This document shows, one piece after another, positions 32,665-41,292 of a DNA stretch of 64,000 bases. Positions within the stretch are counted from its first letter, which is position 1. Each line of letters starts with the position of its first letter. A program made the position numbers and the translations under genes. The notes below the pieces were generated by a model that was given only the letters and a program-made list of their open reading frames with translations, ran no database searches and was not told where the DNA came from. Source of the stretch: CADEDH01 sp965263455 (GTDB lineage: Bacteria; Actinomycetota; Acidimicrobiia; Acidimicrobiales; SZUA-35); the NCBI GenBank assembly GCA_965263455.1, contig CBDHHN010000004.1, positions 1,488,001-1,552,000 on the forward strand. The letters are read 5' to 3'.

Positions 32665-33673
32665 CGAACGACGAAGACGAAGAGGAGGTCGAGGACGGTT
32701 CGGCCGGTGTCGCTCCGGATGCGACCGACTCCGACGCCGGGGCCAGCCCGGGGACCAGCGCCGCCGCCGGGGGCACGACCAGGGGCAGGTCATCGGGCCG
32801 GGGCAGTTCCCGCGCCGCGGCCTTGAGCGCCTCGACGAGTTCGGCGGCCGAGGGACGGGCCTCGGGATCGGCCCGGCCGGCCGGAGCCAGCACCGGGCCC
32901 AGCGGCCCGAGTTCGTCGGCGGCGACCACGTCGCGGTCCTGGCGCAGGATCATGGTGGCCAGGGCGCTCTCCCGCAGCAACGGGACCCGACCGGTCACGG
33001 CCTCGATCACGATCAAGGCCAGGGCGTAGACATCCGATCGGTCGCCGACGAGATCACCCACCGCCTGCTCGGGGGCGGCGTAGCGGGTCCGCTCGGTCGA
33101 GACTCCGGCCGGCTCGACCCAAGCCGCCTCGGCCACCGCTCGGGCCACCCCCAGATCGGCCACCCGGACCCGACCGTCGGACCCGAAGACCAGGCTGGCC
33201 GGCTCCAATCCGCGGTGGATCAGACCCCGATCGTGGGCGTGGACGAGCCCGTGGGCGGCATACAGGGCGACAAGGAGGCCCTGCGACGGGGTCAGGAGAT
33301 GGCCCCGCTGTTGCAGATCGGCCACCGAGCCGCCGAGGAGCAACTCGGTCACCAGGTAGGGGTCGGGGTCCTGACCCCAGTCCTCGACGGCGACCAGGTT
33401 CGGGTGGTCCAGATCGGCCACGGCCGGGATCCCGCCCAGCAACCGGTGCCGAAGGTGCTCATCGCCCGCCACCGACTCGACCAGACAGGTCACGGCGACG
33501 TGGCGGTCGCGGCTCCGATCCTCGGCCAGGTAGACCTCGAACGAGGCCCCGGCCCGGATCAGGGCGCGCAATCGGTAGCGGCCGGCGACGAGACGGCCGG
33601 TGGCCGCCCCGCGATCGGGCGCGACGGAGGTGGCGGGAGGAGGTGAGGGGGTTGCGGCGGGGGAATCAGGCAT
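32255..33673 (-). CDS. pseudokinase domain of a PASTA receptor (frame ends after a frameshift)
   Basis: Start chosen at 33673 (AGGA 8 nt upstream; ATG at 33697 also possible). Residues 33-290 have the Hanks-type kinase fold but lack catalytic residues: the VAVK Lys is Thr62 (HVAVTCL), the glycine loop is degraded (IRAGASFEVY), HRDxKxxN reads HRGLEPAS at 153-160, and the C-helix Glu is not evident. DLG at 173-175 keeps the metal Asp, and YAAPEQ and DRSDVYALAL are kept. A Ser/Thr-rich tail begins at 325. After about residue 336 (near 32667) this frame becomes Arg-rich and meaningless while the other frame continues sensibly, so the C-terminal 130 residues here are probably not native. Confidence 0.8.
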   Translation of the reverse strand: MPDSPAATPSPPPATSVAPDRGAATGRLVAGRYRLRALIRAGASFEVYLAEDRSRDRHVAVTCLVESVAGDEHLRHRLLGGIPAVADLDHPNLVAVEDWGQDPDPYLVTELLLGGSVADLQQRGHLLTPSQGLLVALYAAHGLVHAHDRGLIHRGLEPASLVFGSDGRVRVADLGVARAVAEAAWVEPAGVSTERTRYAAPEQAVGDLVGDRSDVYALALIVIEAVTGRVPLLRESALATMILRQDRDVVAADELGPLGPVLAPAGRADPEARPSAAELVEALKAAARELPRPDDLPLVVPPAAALVPGLAPASESVASGATPAEPSSTSSSSSSFDFDVGVGAVGPARRPFGPARARPRRGRHRGRARFRGRIRSRRRARSRGRGAGGLQRGRQRSSFASRDPLHRPRGRAAGRWRPIPPCPRARPGPGCPRPLRTGRPPGAPPPGRRRNRPRSRPPTCRLSHLRSGRRRR

Positions 33674-33810
33674 CAGCGGTCCTGCGAGGTGCTCCATGAT
33701 CCACGGGCGACAACCGTCGCCAAAGAACGACAATCTACGCTCGTGTCCGCCGAATTCGGTTTGAGATCGAGCCTAGTGGTTCGATGCTCCGGACTGAACC
33801 CCCTCTTTGG

Positions 33811-33816
33811 CACAAT
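33811..33816 (+). promoter_or_regulatory. -10-like CACAAT before a membrane protein gene
   Basis: CACAAT ends 7 nt before the GTG at 33824 and overlaps the alternative ATG at 33815. It is not a strict TANNNT match. Confidence 0.35.
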
Positions 33817-33823
33817 GGCGACC

Positions 33824-34345
33824 GTGGTGTCCCGACGTCGACAGCGACTGATCACGCTGGGCCTGGTGGGCCTGGCCGGTGCGGCTCTGGTGCTCGGCGC
33901 CATCTACCAGGGCGAACGGCTTCCCGACGGCCCCACGGTGGTGGGCGCCGGGACCGGCGACGGCACCGGCCCCAGCCTGTCCCCGGCCGAGAGCGGTGGG
34001 GTGATCAACCCCATCGAGGGCTGGTTCCCCCAGTCCGGGGCCGGGGCCGGGTGCCGGGAGCCGGTGGGGGTCGATCTCATCGGGGGCTACGGGGCCACGC
34101 TGGCCATCAACGGCATCTCCATCGCCCCCGAGGAGATGAACGTGAAGCTCGACGCAGAGGGCAACCCGACCAACGAGATCACGGCCTCCCGGTCGCTCGG
34201 CCACTACACCTTCGGCCCCGAGGAGGACTGCCCCAACGGGTCGGTGCTCCGGGCCCGGGACAACCTCATCCAGGCCTGCGTCTACCGCCTGGTCGAGGGC
34301 CCCGAGGCCTGCGTGGTGTCGGAGTTCGCCTTCGACCTGGCCTGA
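33824..34345 (+). CDS. single-pass membrane or secreted protein, unknown function
   Basis: 173 aa from the GTG at 33824 (an ATG at 33815 adds three residues). N-terminal SRRRQR precedes one hydrophobic segment (LITLGLVGLAGAALVLGAIY), so it is either anchored or secreted. The exterior part has four Cys (AGCREP, EDCPNG, QACVYR, EACVVS) that could make two disulfides, and no recognised domain. It is divergent from the pseudokinase gene and convergent with ligA. Upstream open reading (33689) overlaps the pseudokinase promoter region and is less likely coding. Confidence 0.75.
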   Translation: MVSRRRQRLITLGLVGLAGAALVLGAIYQGERLPDGPTVVGAGTGDGTGPSLSPAESGGVINPIEGWFPQSGAGAGCREPVGVDLIGGYGATLAINGISIAPEEMNVKLDAEGNPTNEITASRSLGHYTFGPEEDCPNGSVLRARDNLIQACVYRLVEGPEACVVSEFAFDLA

Positions 34346-34359
34346 GTCCGAGCCGACGG

Positions 34360-34400
34360 CGGACGGGCCGGCGACCGACGGCCGGCGACGCGCCCGTCCG
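34360..34400. terminator. GC hairpin between convergent genes
   Basis: Perfect 9-bp outer stem (CGGACGGGC / GCCCGTCCG) enclosing a smaller GCCGGC stem, 15 nt after the membrane protein stop and just before the ligA stop. It could end transcription from both sides. Confidence 0.55.
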
Positions 34401-34411
34401 GGTCTCCGCGC

Positions 34412-36688
34412 TCAGCCGTCCTCGGCCCCGGCCGGAACCCCCGGGAGGACCCCGGTCTCGAGCAGGGCGACGAACCCGGCCTCGTCGAGTACGGGAACCC
34501 CGAGGTCGGTGGCCTTGGTCAGCTTCGACGCCCCCGGCTCGGCCCCGGCGACCAGCGCCGTCGTCTTCTTCGACACCGAGCCCGGATTCTTGCCCCCGCG
34601 GCTCTTGATGGCCTGGGCCGCTCCGTCGCGGCTGAAGCCGTCGAGGGTCCCGGTGACCACGATGGTCATACCCTCCAGGGTCCGGGGCCCGTCCTCGGCC
34701 GGCGTCCCCTCCAGGTTCACTCCGGCGGCCCGGAACTTCTCGATCAGGGTCCGGGACTCATCGGTGGCGAAGTACTGGGCCACGCTCCGGGCGATGGTGG
34801 GGCCGACCCCGTCGATGGCGGCCATGGTCTCCTCCGAGGCGACGGCGAGGGCGTCGATGTCGGCGAACGACGACGACAGCAGCTCGGCCCCGGCCGGACC
34901 GAGGTGGCGGATACCCAGTCCGACCAGAAGCCGGGCCAGCGGTCGGCGCTTCGACGCCTCGATCGCCGCCTTCAGGTTGTCGATCGACAGCTGACCGAAG
35001 CCCTCCAGCTCGGCCACCCGGTCCCAGTCGATGGCGTAGATGTCACCGACGTCGGCGATCAGGTCCTGGTCCAGGAACAGGGCGACCCGGCTCTCGCCCA
35101 TGCCCTCGATGTCCATCCCGCCCCGGGAGGCGAAGTGCTCGATCCGGGTCTGGCGTTGGGCCGGACACGAGGGGTTGACGCAGAAGATGTGGGCCTCACC
35201 CTCGGGGCGGACCAGCTCGGTGGCACAGGCCGGGCAGTGGGTGGGGAACTTCCACTTGCGGCGGCCCCGGGGCCGGTCGGCCAGCACCGGGCGCAGCACC
35301 TCGGGAATGACGTCGCCCGCCTTGCGCACGACCACGGTGTCGCCCACCCGGACGTCCTTGAGGGCCACCTGGTCCTCGTTGTGGAGGGTCGCCATCTGGA
35401 CCGTCGACCCGCCGACGAAGACCGGGTCGAGAACGGCGAAGGGCGTGGCCTTGCCCGTCCGGCCGATCGAGACCTGGATGTCGAGCAGCTTCGTCGTGCG
35501 CTCCTCGGGCGGGAACTTGTAGGCGATGGCCCATCGAGGGGCCTTGGCCGTCGAGCCCAGGGCCCGCTGGCGGACCAGCCGGTCGACCTTGACCACGGCG
35601 CCGTCGATCTCGTAGTCGAGGTCGTGGCGGTGTTCGAGCCAGTGTTGGGCGAACTCCGCCACCTCGGCCACGGTGGCCACCCGCCGTCGCTCGGGATTGA
35701 CGGGCAGACCGAGTCGGTCGAGCCAGTCGAGGGCGTCCCCGTGGCCCTCGGGTTCGGGCGCCCCCTCGACCAGGCCCAGCTGGTAGGCCCAGAAGGCCAG
35801 CCCCCGGGAGGCGGTGACCGCCGGGTCCTTCTGGCGCAGACTGCCGGCGGCGGTGTTGCGAGGGTTGGCGTAGCGGGCCAACCCGGCCGCCTCCTGGGCC
35901 TCGTTCAGGGCCTCGAAGGTCCCGATGGGGAGGTAGATCTCACCCCGGACCTCGAGCACCGGGGGCGCCTCGGGGCCCAGGGTGGTGGGGATGACGTCGA
36001 TGCCCCGCACGTTGGCCGTGATGTCCTCCCCCACCCGACCGTTGCCCCGGGTGGCGGCCAGGACCAGCTCCCCCTGCTCGTAGCGCAGGGAACAGGCGAC
36101 CCCGTCGATCTTGAGCTCGCAGACGTACCCCACCTCGACCGAGCCCACGTCGACCGAGGCCGTCTCCCCCTCGGCGGCCCCCTCGGCGTCCCCGTCGTGG
36201 GCGACGCCTTCCGCCGGATCGGTGGCCGCGTCCCCGCCCTCGCCGCTCCCGAGGTCCCCGACGCCGTCTTCCGCCCCGCCGACATCGCCCGTCGCCGGCG
36301 GCGGGAGGGGCGAATCGTCCACCAGGTCCAGGCCCTTGACCAGGCGCTCGGCCCAGGCGTCGAGTTCGGCCCGGTCGAAGGCGTTGTCGAGGCTCATCAT
36401 CGGCCGTTCGTGGGTGACCGGAGCGAAGGTGGCCGAGACCGCCCCACCCACCTGCTGAGTCGGTGAGGAGGCGTCGACCAGCTCGGGGTGGGCCGCTTCC
36501 AGGGTCCGCAGCTCACCGACCAGGGCATCGAAGTCGGCGTCGGGGATCTCGGGATCGTCGAGGGTGTGATACCGCTCGTTGTGGTAGGCGATGATCGTCC
36601 GCAACTCGGCGGCCCGATCCCGCGCCGCCTCGGTCGACCCCCCGGCCTCCGTCCCGTCCGGTCCTCCCTGATCCTCGGCTTCGGCCAT
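34412..36688 (-). CDS. ligA: NAD-dependent DNA ligase LigA
   Basis: 758 aa, longer than the usual 660-700. Ia domain (residues 22-70: YHNERYHTLDDPEIPDADFD), adenylation domain with the AMP-accepting Lys193 in CELKIDG, OB fold (VFVGGSTVQMATLHNEDQV), four-Cys zinc finger (CPACATELV and CVNPSCPAQ), helix-hairpin-helix region and C-terminal BRCT (EGMTIVVTGTLDGFSRD). An acidic Asp/Gly/Glu/Ala insert of about 60 residues (122-186) separates SLDNAF from the active-site Lys; E. coli LigA has about 35 residues between these points and this protein 95. The start at 36688 is 6 nt after TAGCCT. Confidence 0.97.
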   Translation of the reverse strand: MAEAEDQGGPDGTEAGGSTEAARDRAAELRTIIAYHNERYHTLDDPEIPDADFDALVGELRTLEAAHPELVDASSPTQQVGGAVSATFAPVTHERPMMSLDNAFDRAELDAWAERLVKGLDLVDDSPLPPPATGDVGGAEDGVGDLGSGEGGDAATDPAEGVAHDGDAEGAAEGETASVDVGSVEVGYVCELKIDGVACSLRYEQGELVLAATRGNGRVGEDITANVRGIDVIPTTLGPEAPPVLEVRGEIYLPIGTFEALNEAQEAAGLARYANPRNTAAGSLRQKDPAVTASRGLAFWAYQLGLVEGAPEPEGHGDALDWLDRLGLPVNPERRRVATVAEVAEFAQHWLEHRHDLDYEIDGAVVKVDRLVRQRALGSTAKAPRWAIAYKFPPEERTTKLLDIQVSIGRTGKATPFAVLDPVFVGGSTVQMATLHNEDQVALKDVRVGDTVVVRKAGDVIPEVLRPVLADRPRGRRKWKFPTHCPACATELVRPEGEAHIFCVNPSCPAQRQTRIEHFASRGGMDIEGMGESRVALFLDQDLIADVGDIYAIDWDRVAELEGFGQLSIDNLKAAIEASKRRPLARLLVGLGIRHLGPAGAELLSSSFADIDALAVASEETMAAIDGVGPTIARSVAQYFATDESRTLIEKFRAAGVNLEGTPAEDGPRTLEGMTIVVTGTLDGFSRDGAAQAIKSRGGKNPGSVSKKTTALVAGAEPGASKLTKATDLGVPVLDEAGFVALLETGVLPGVPAGAEDG

Positions 36689-36694
36689 GGAGCG

Positions 36695-36700
36695 AGGCTA
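36695..36700 (-). promoter_or_regulatory. -10 element TAGCCT of ligA
   Basis: TAGCCT on the minus strand ends 6 nt before the ATG at 36688. Confidence 0.5.
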
Positions 36701-36722
36701 CCGAGGGGGCAAACTGGGTCCG

Positions 36723-37613
36723 ATGCGATCGTTCGACGTCGGCCGGGTCGGCCTCTGGGTCCTGCGGGTGGTGTGGGGGCTGCTCCCCGTGGTGGCGGGC
36801 CTGACCCTCGACGCCACCCTCGACGGCCTGGAACGGCCGCTGGTGGTCGAGGTACCGGCCTGGGTCCTCTGGTTCGGCGGGCTGGTGGCGACCCTTGTCC
36901 CGAGCCCGATCGGTCTCACCGCCCTGCGACTGGCCTCACCGGCACTGGTGGCGTGGCCGGTCGTGCTCGGCGTCGTCGACGGCTTCTCCGGTCGACTGGG
37001 GATCGCCGCCGCCTACGGGGTGCTGGTCTCGGTCGTGGTGTTCTCGGCCCAGGTCGGCGACCAGCTGATCAACGGATCGGCCTACGGGTCGGAGCGGCGG
37101 ATGGCGCTCCGACCTCCCGCCTTCGCCCTCCTGGGCCCGGTCCCGGGGGCGTGGTTGGTACTGTTCGCCGCCACCACCGCCCTGTGGTGGGCCGCCGTCG
37201 ACGGACGGTGGCTGGTCGCAGGGGTGCTGGCGGTGGTCGTCGCCGGGGTCGGCTGGGTCGTGTGGCGGGTGGTGCACCAGTTGGCCCGCCGGTGGTTGGT
37301 GTTCGTCCCCGCCGGTTTCGTCATCCACGATCACGTGCTTGCGGTCGACTCGATACTCCTGCGTCGCTCGGTGGTGGAGTCGCTCGGCCCCGCCACCGTC
37401 GAGGACGTGGCCCGCGGCGTCGACCTGAGCGGCGGGGCCCGCGGCCTGGCCCTCTCCGTGGCCCTCGACGAGGCCGTCCCCTTCGCCCGTCGGATCGACG
37501 GTGACGTGGTGACCGAGGAGGCTGAGCGCCTGGTGTTCACCCCGTCGCTGCCCGGTGCGGTTCTGCGCGAGGCTCGTATCCGGGCCATCCGCATCGGCTC
37601 CGCCACCGGCTGA
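36723..37613 (+). CDS. integral membrane protein, unknown function
   Basis: 296 aa from the ATG at 36723; an in-frame ATG at 36687 lies at the ligA start and is less likely. Six or so helices (VGLWVLRVVWGLLPVVAGLT, VPAWVLWFGGLVATLVPSPI, ALVAWPVVLGVVDGF, AAYGVLVSVVVFSAQVGDQL, AWLVLFAATTALWWAAV, LVAGVLAVVVAGVGWVVWRV) are followed by a soluble domain of about 110 residues containing WLVFVPAGFVIHDHVLAVDS. No motif identifies a function. Divergent from ligA. Confidence 0.83.
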   Translation: MRSFDVGRVGLWVLRVVWGLLPVVAGLTLDATLDGLERPLVVEVPAWVLWFGGLVATLVPSPIGLTALRLASPALVAWPVVLGVVDGFSGRLGIAAAYGVLVSVVVFSAQVGDQLINGSAYGSERRMALRPPAFALLGPVPGAWLVLFAATTALWWAAVDGRWLVAGVLAVVVAGVGWVVWRVVHQLARRWLVFVPAGFVIHDHVLAVDSILLRRSVVESLGPATVEDVARGVDLSGGARGLALSVALDEAVPFARRIDGDVVTEEAERLVFTPSLPGAVLREARIRAIRIGSATG

Positions 37614-37996
37614 CGGGGCCCGCCCCCCGGCCGGACGGCCCCGGGGCCCCGGCCCGATCGGGCTCAGGCCGGTGGCGCCTCGTCCACGCCGAGGGCGGGG
37701 AGACAGTTCGCCGGCGGCTCCCAGGTGGCCCCCACCACCGGCGTTGAGCCGACCGTCGGCCTGGCGCCTGAGTCGGTGACTGAACGGGTAGGGCGAGGCC
37801 GCCCCCGAGCCGCAGACCCAGCTTGCCGATCCGAGCGTGAGAAGCTTCCATCCGACCCCGAGACCCTGGCCTCGCCCGAGATGGCGACCAGGCCATGTCG
37901 ATCCCCCCTCGGTTCCGGACCAGCCATCATCGCCCGGGCCGCGGAGGGCCTCTGCCGAATGCTCCTCAGAGCCGAGCCGTGCCCTACGGGCCCCGG
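37614..37996. other. 383-bp stretch without a supported gene
   Basis: It lies between convergent genes. The left end (37620-37660) is a run of GC palindromic blocks that may end transcription. An 88-codon minus-strand frame (37930-37664) exists but has weak codon bias and no family signal. I see no tRNA or structured RNA signature here. Confidence 0.5.
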
Positions 37997-38980
37997 TCAG
38001 GGCCGGGTGGCGGCGGCCTTGGCCAGGCGGTCGAGGACGGCGTCGAGCAGGGCCCCGTCGGCCGGCGGGACCACCAACAGCCGTTCCACCCCGGCGGCGT
38101 CGGCGGCACGGAGGGCGGCGTACAACCCGCCGGCGTACCCGGAGGCGTCGGCGGGCAGGGTCCACGACGGCTCGATCTCGACCGGGAACGGGGCGATGAC
38201 TCCGACCAGGGGCGGCGAGGAACCGGTGGCGGCGGCCGTGTCGAGGGCGCCCAGGCGCGCCGCCAGCGCCTCCCGGTCGACCAGTTCCACCGCGGCGTCG
38301 GGGGCGTAGTGCGATCGCAGCATGCCGGAGGCGCGGGACTCACCCGTCCGGCCGTCGAGGACCGGCTCGCCCAAGGCCCGGGCCAGGCTTCCCAGGTCGA
38401 CGCCGCCGGGGCGGAGCAGCGTCGGTTTCGGGCCCACCAGTTCGATGATGGTCGACTCCACCCCGACCCGGGTCGGCCCGCCGTCGAGCACCAGATCGAC
38501 CCGGTCGCCCAGGTCGTCGAGCACGTGGGCGGCCGTCGTCGGGCTCACCTTCCCGAACCGGTTGGCCGAGGGTCCGGCCACCCCACCCCCGAACGCTGCG
38601 AGCAGGGCGAGCGCCACCGGATGATCGGGGACCCGGAGCCCGACGGTGGCCCGCCCCCCCACGGCCTCGGGTGCCACCCGGTCGGTCCGGGGCAGGATCA
38701 TGGTCAGCGGCCCGGGCCAGAACGCCTTGGCCAGTCGCTGGACCCGGGCCGCGGTCGGCTCGTCGAGATCGGCCCAGGCCGGGACGTGCTCGACCCCGGC
38801 CAGGTGCACGATCAGGGGGTGGCCGGCCGGGCGTCCCTTGGCGGCGAACACGCGGCCCACGGCGGTCGACGACGAGGCGTCGGCCCCCAGGCCGTAGACG
38901 GTCTCGGTCGGAAAGGCGACCAGGCCGCCCCGGGCCAGGACGGCCACCGCCGCCTCGACATCGGTGGAGATGCGGCTCAT
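37997..38980 (-). CDS. threonylcarbamoyl-AMP synthase (Sua5/TsaC family)
   Basis: 327 aa. The YrdC-like domain covers residues 10-205 (AFPTETVYGLGADA, VFAAKGRPAGHPLIVHLA, KAFWPGPLTMIL, VGLRVPDHP, GVAGPSANRFGKVSPTTAAH, VESTIIEL); a C-terminal Sua5 domain follows (GESRASGMLRSHYAPDAAVE). It makes threonylcarbamoyl-AMP from threonine, bicarbonate and ATP for the t6A modification of ANN-decoding tRNAs. It is last in a run with mnmA and a cysteine desulfurase, all serving tRNA modification. The start at 38980 is 11 nt after the mnmA stop. Confidence 0.94.
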   Translation of the reverse strand: MSRISTDVEAAVAVLARGGLVAFPTETVYGLGADASSSTAVGRVFAAKGRPAGHPLIVHLAGVEHVPAWADLDEPTAARVQRLAKAFWPGPLTMILPRTDRVAPEAVGGRATVGLRVPDHPVALALLAAFGGGVAGPSANRFGKVSPTTAAHVLDDLGDRVDLVLDGGPTRVGVESTIIELVGPKPTLLRPGGVDLGSLARALGEPVLDGRTGESRASGMLRSHYAPDAAVELVDREALAARLGALDTAAATGSSPPLVGVIAPFPVEIEPSWTLPADASGYAGGLYAALRAADAAGVERLLVVPPADGALLDAVLDRLAKAAATRP

Positions 38981-38991
38981 CCCGGAGCCCG

Positions 38992-40089
38992 TCAGGAGCC
39001 GTGGCCGCCGGTGGCGGCGGCCAGGGCCCCACCGAGAACGGCGTCGCCCCGATAGATCACCACCGACTGCCCTTCGGCCACCCGTGGTTGGGGTCGGTCC
39101 CAGGCGATGGCGGGGCGCCCCTCGTCGAGACCGATGAGTCGTCCCGGCCGGGTCGAGCCATGGGCCGAGCACTGCACCTCGACCGGACCCCGGCCGGCGG
39201 CCCCCACCCGACCGAGGGCGGGGTCGGCCCAGGCCAGGTCGACCACGGGCTGGACCTCGGCCAGCAGATCCTCCCGGGGCCCCACGGTCACCACCCCGGC
39301 CCGGCGGTCGATGTCGACCACGTAGCGTCGCCCCGACCCGCCGCCGAGGTCGAGACCCCGGCGCTGACCGATCGTCACCAACTCGACCGAGGACACCGAC
39401 CCCACTTCCGAGCCGTCGGTGTCGACCAGCCGGGCCGGGGCCAGCGGGATCCGGTCGCCGAGAAAGGCCCGACGACCGCCATCGGAGTGGATGAAGCACA
39501 CATCCTGGCTGTCGGGCTTGGCCGCGGTGACGAGGTCGAGGTCGGTGGCCACCGCCCGCACCTCGTCCTTGGTCAGATCGCCGACCGGGAACCGCAGCCG
39601 GCGCAACTGGCCCTGGTCCAACATGTGCAGGACGTAGGACTGGTCCTTGGCCCGGTCGGCGCCGCGGGCCAGCAGGTGCCGTCGACCTCCGGCCCCGTCG
39701 TCCTCGGTCACCAACCGGGTGTGGTGCCCGGTGGCCAGCAGTTCGAACCCCAGGGCGTCGGCCCGACGCAGGAGCTTGTCGAACTTGATGTGCCGGTTGC
39801 ACTCGACGCAGGGATTGGGGGTACGCCCGGCCGAATGGTCGGCCACGTAGGGGTCGATGACGTGGCGCTCGAAGTCCTCACCGAAGTTGAACACGTGGTG
39901 GTCGATGCCGAGCCGGCGGGCCACCCGGCGGGCGTCGTCGACGTCGGACACCGAACAGCAGCCGGAGTCGCTCTCCCCGCCCCACAGCTTGAGGGTCACG
40001 CCGACCACGTCGTGGCCCTGACGTTGCAGGAGGGCGGCAGCCACCGACGAGTCGACCCCGCCCGACATCGCCACCAGGATCTCGGCCAT
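38992..40089 (-). CDS. mnmA: tRNA 2-thiouridylase MnmA
   Basis: 365 aa. ATP-pyrophosphatase loop AMSGGVDSSVAA near the N-terminus; catalytic Cys in NPCVECNRHIKF and in SQDVCFI, which form the persulfide relay. LLATGHHTRL and AKDQSYVLHML are family blocks. The enzyme places sulfur at C2 of the wobble uridine (position 34) of Lys, Glu and Gln tRNAs. The adjacent cysteine desulfurase overlaps it by 1 nt (TGATG) and is the probable sulfur donor. Confidence 0.96.
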   Translation of the reverse strand: MAEILVAMSGGVDSSVAAALLQRQGHDVVGVTLKLWGGESDSGCCSVSDVDDARRVARRLGIDHHVFNFGEDFERHVIDPYVADHSAGRTPNPCVECNRHIKFDKLLRRADALGFELLATGHHTRLVTEDDGAGGRRHLLARGADRAKDQSYVLHMLDQGQLRRLRFPVGDLTKDEVRAVATDLDLVTAAKPDSQDVCFIHSDGGRRAFLGDRIPLAPARLVDTDGSEVGSVSSVELVTIGQRRGLDLGGGSGRRYVVDIDRRAGVVTVGPREDLLAEVQPVVDLAWADPALGRVGAAGRGPVEVQCSAHGSTRPGRLIGLDEGRPAIAWDRPQPRVAEGQSVVIYRGDAVLGGALAAATGGHGS

Positions 40090-41258
40090 CAGCGGTGGGC
40101 CCGGAGGCGGTCGACGGCGGCCGGGACGGCGGCCAGGGCGGCATCGATGTCGGCCTCGGTGGTGTCGAACCCGAGCGAGAGGCGCAGCGAGCCCAGGGCC
40201 AGGGTGCGGTCGACGCCCATGGCGGCCAGGACGTGGCTCGGCTCCATGGCCCCGCTGGCGCACGAGGACGCGGCCGAGGCCATGATGTCGGCCTTCTCCA
40301 GGAGGTACAGCAGGGCTTCGCTCTCTATGCCCTCGAAACACAGGTGGGCCAGGTTGGCCGTCTTGTGGCGGCGATCGCCGGTGGTGCCGGGCCCGCCGGT
40401 GACCCCGGATTCGATGACCCCGTCGACGGCGGCCGTGACCCCGTCGACCAGCCGATCCCGCAGGGCGGCCACCCGGGGCACCTCCGTCGGACGATCGGCC
40501 ACGGTCTCGGCCGCGGCTGCGGCCATGGCGGCGATCCCGGCCACGTTCTGGGTCCCGCCCCGACGGTCGCGCTCCTGACCCCCGCCCAGGAACAGGGGGG
40601 CCGGACGGGCCCGGTCGCGCACCACCAGGGCTCCCACCCCCTTGGGGCCACCGAACTTGTGGGCCGAGATCGAGATCAGGTCGACGTCGGCGGCCAGGTC
40701 GGCCACGTCGACCCAGCACAGGGCCTGGACGGCGTCGGTGTGGACCAGGGCGTCGGGGGCCCGGCGGCGGACGACGTCGACCACCTCGGCCACGGGTTGG
40801 ACGATGCCGGTCTCGTTGTTGGCCGTCATCACCGACACCAGCGACACGGTGCGCCCCTCGCTCCCGAGCCGGGTCAGGGTGGCGTCGAGGGCGTCGAGAT
40901 CGACCCGACCGTCGGCCCCCACCTCGACCGTGGCCCCTCCCAGGTGGAGGACGGGGTCCAGCACGGCGTGATGCTCGATGGCCGAGCAGACGGCGGTGCC
41001 GCCGACGGCGTCGATCACGCCTCGGACGGCCAGGTTGTCGGCCTCGGTCCCGCCGGCCGTGAACACGATCTGCCCCGGTTCGGCCCCCAGGGCGGCGGCC
41101 ACCCCGTCCCGGGCGTCGTCCAGGACATGGTTGGCGGCCCGGGCCATCCGGTGGGCTCCCGACGGGTTGCCGTAGCCCTCGGTCAGCAGCGGAACCATGA
41201 CCTCGACCGCGGCCGGTCGGACCGGTGTGGTGGCGGCGTTGTCGAGGTAGTGGGCCAT
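40089..41258 (-). CDS. cysteine desulfurase (IscS/NifS family)
   Basis: 389 aa PLP enzyme that transfers sulfur from cysteine to acceptors. YLDNAATTPVRP at the start, GGTEADNLA, IEHHAVLDP, the Schiff-base Lys in ISAHKFGGPKGVG and the mobile-loop Cys in SSCASGAMEPSHVL are all present. It overlaps mnmA by 1 nt, so tRNA thiolation is the likely main role; it may also feed Fe-S assembly together with the Nfu-type protein at 55 kb. The start at 41258 is 6 nt after TAGCCT. Confidence 0.95.
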   Translation of the reverse strand: MAHYLDNAATTPVRPAAVEVMVPLLTEGYGNPSGAHRMARAANHVLDDARDGVAAALGAEPGQIVFTAGGTEADNLAVRGVIDAVGGTAVCSAIEHHAVLDPVLHLGGATVEVGADGRVDLDALDATLTRLGSEGRTVSLVSVMTANNETGIVQPVAEVVDVVRRRAPDALVHTDAVQALCWVDVADLAADVDLISISAHKFGGPKGVGALVVRDRARPAPLFLGGGQERDRRGGTQNVAGIAAMAAAAAETVADRPTEVPRVAALRDRLVDGVTAAVDGVIESGVTGGPGTTGDRRHKTANLAHLCFEGIESEALLYLLEKADIMASAASSCASGAMEPSHVLAAMGVDRTLALGSLRLSLGFDTTEADIDAALAAVPAAVDRLRAHR

Positions 41259-41264
41259 CTCTCC

Positions 41265-41270
41265 AGGCTA
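41265..41270 (-). promoter_or_regulatory. -10 element TAGCCT of the desulfurase-mnmA-sua5 run
   Basis: TAGCCT on the minus strand ends 6 nt before the ATG at 41258. Confidence 0.5.
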
Positions 41271-41292
41271 CGGCCGGGTTGACGGTGACCGG

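Noticed and set aside
32640..32700. programmed +1 frameshift signal
   Set aside because: No slippery heptamer, rare-codon or stop-codon context and no downstream pseudoknot could be recognised, so I report only an apparent frameshift.
37664..37930. 88-codon minus-strand frame in the 383-bp gap
   Set aside because: No family signal or promoter-like box at the right distance; composition is compatible with noncoding sequence.
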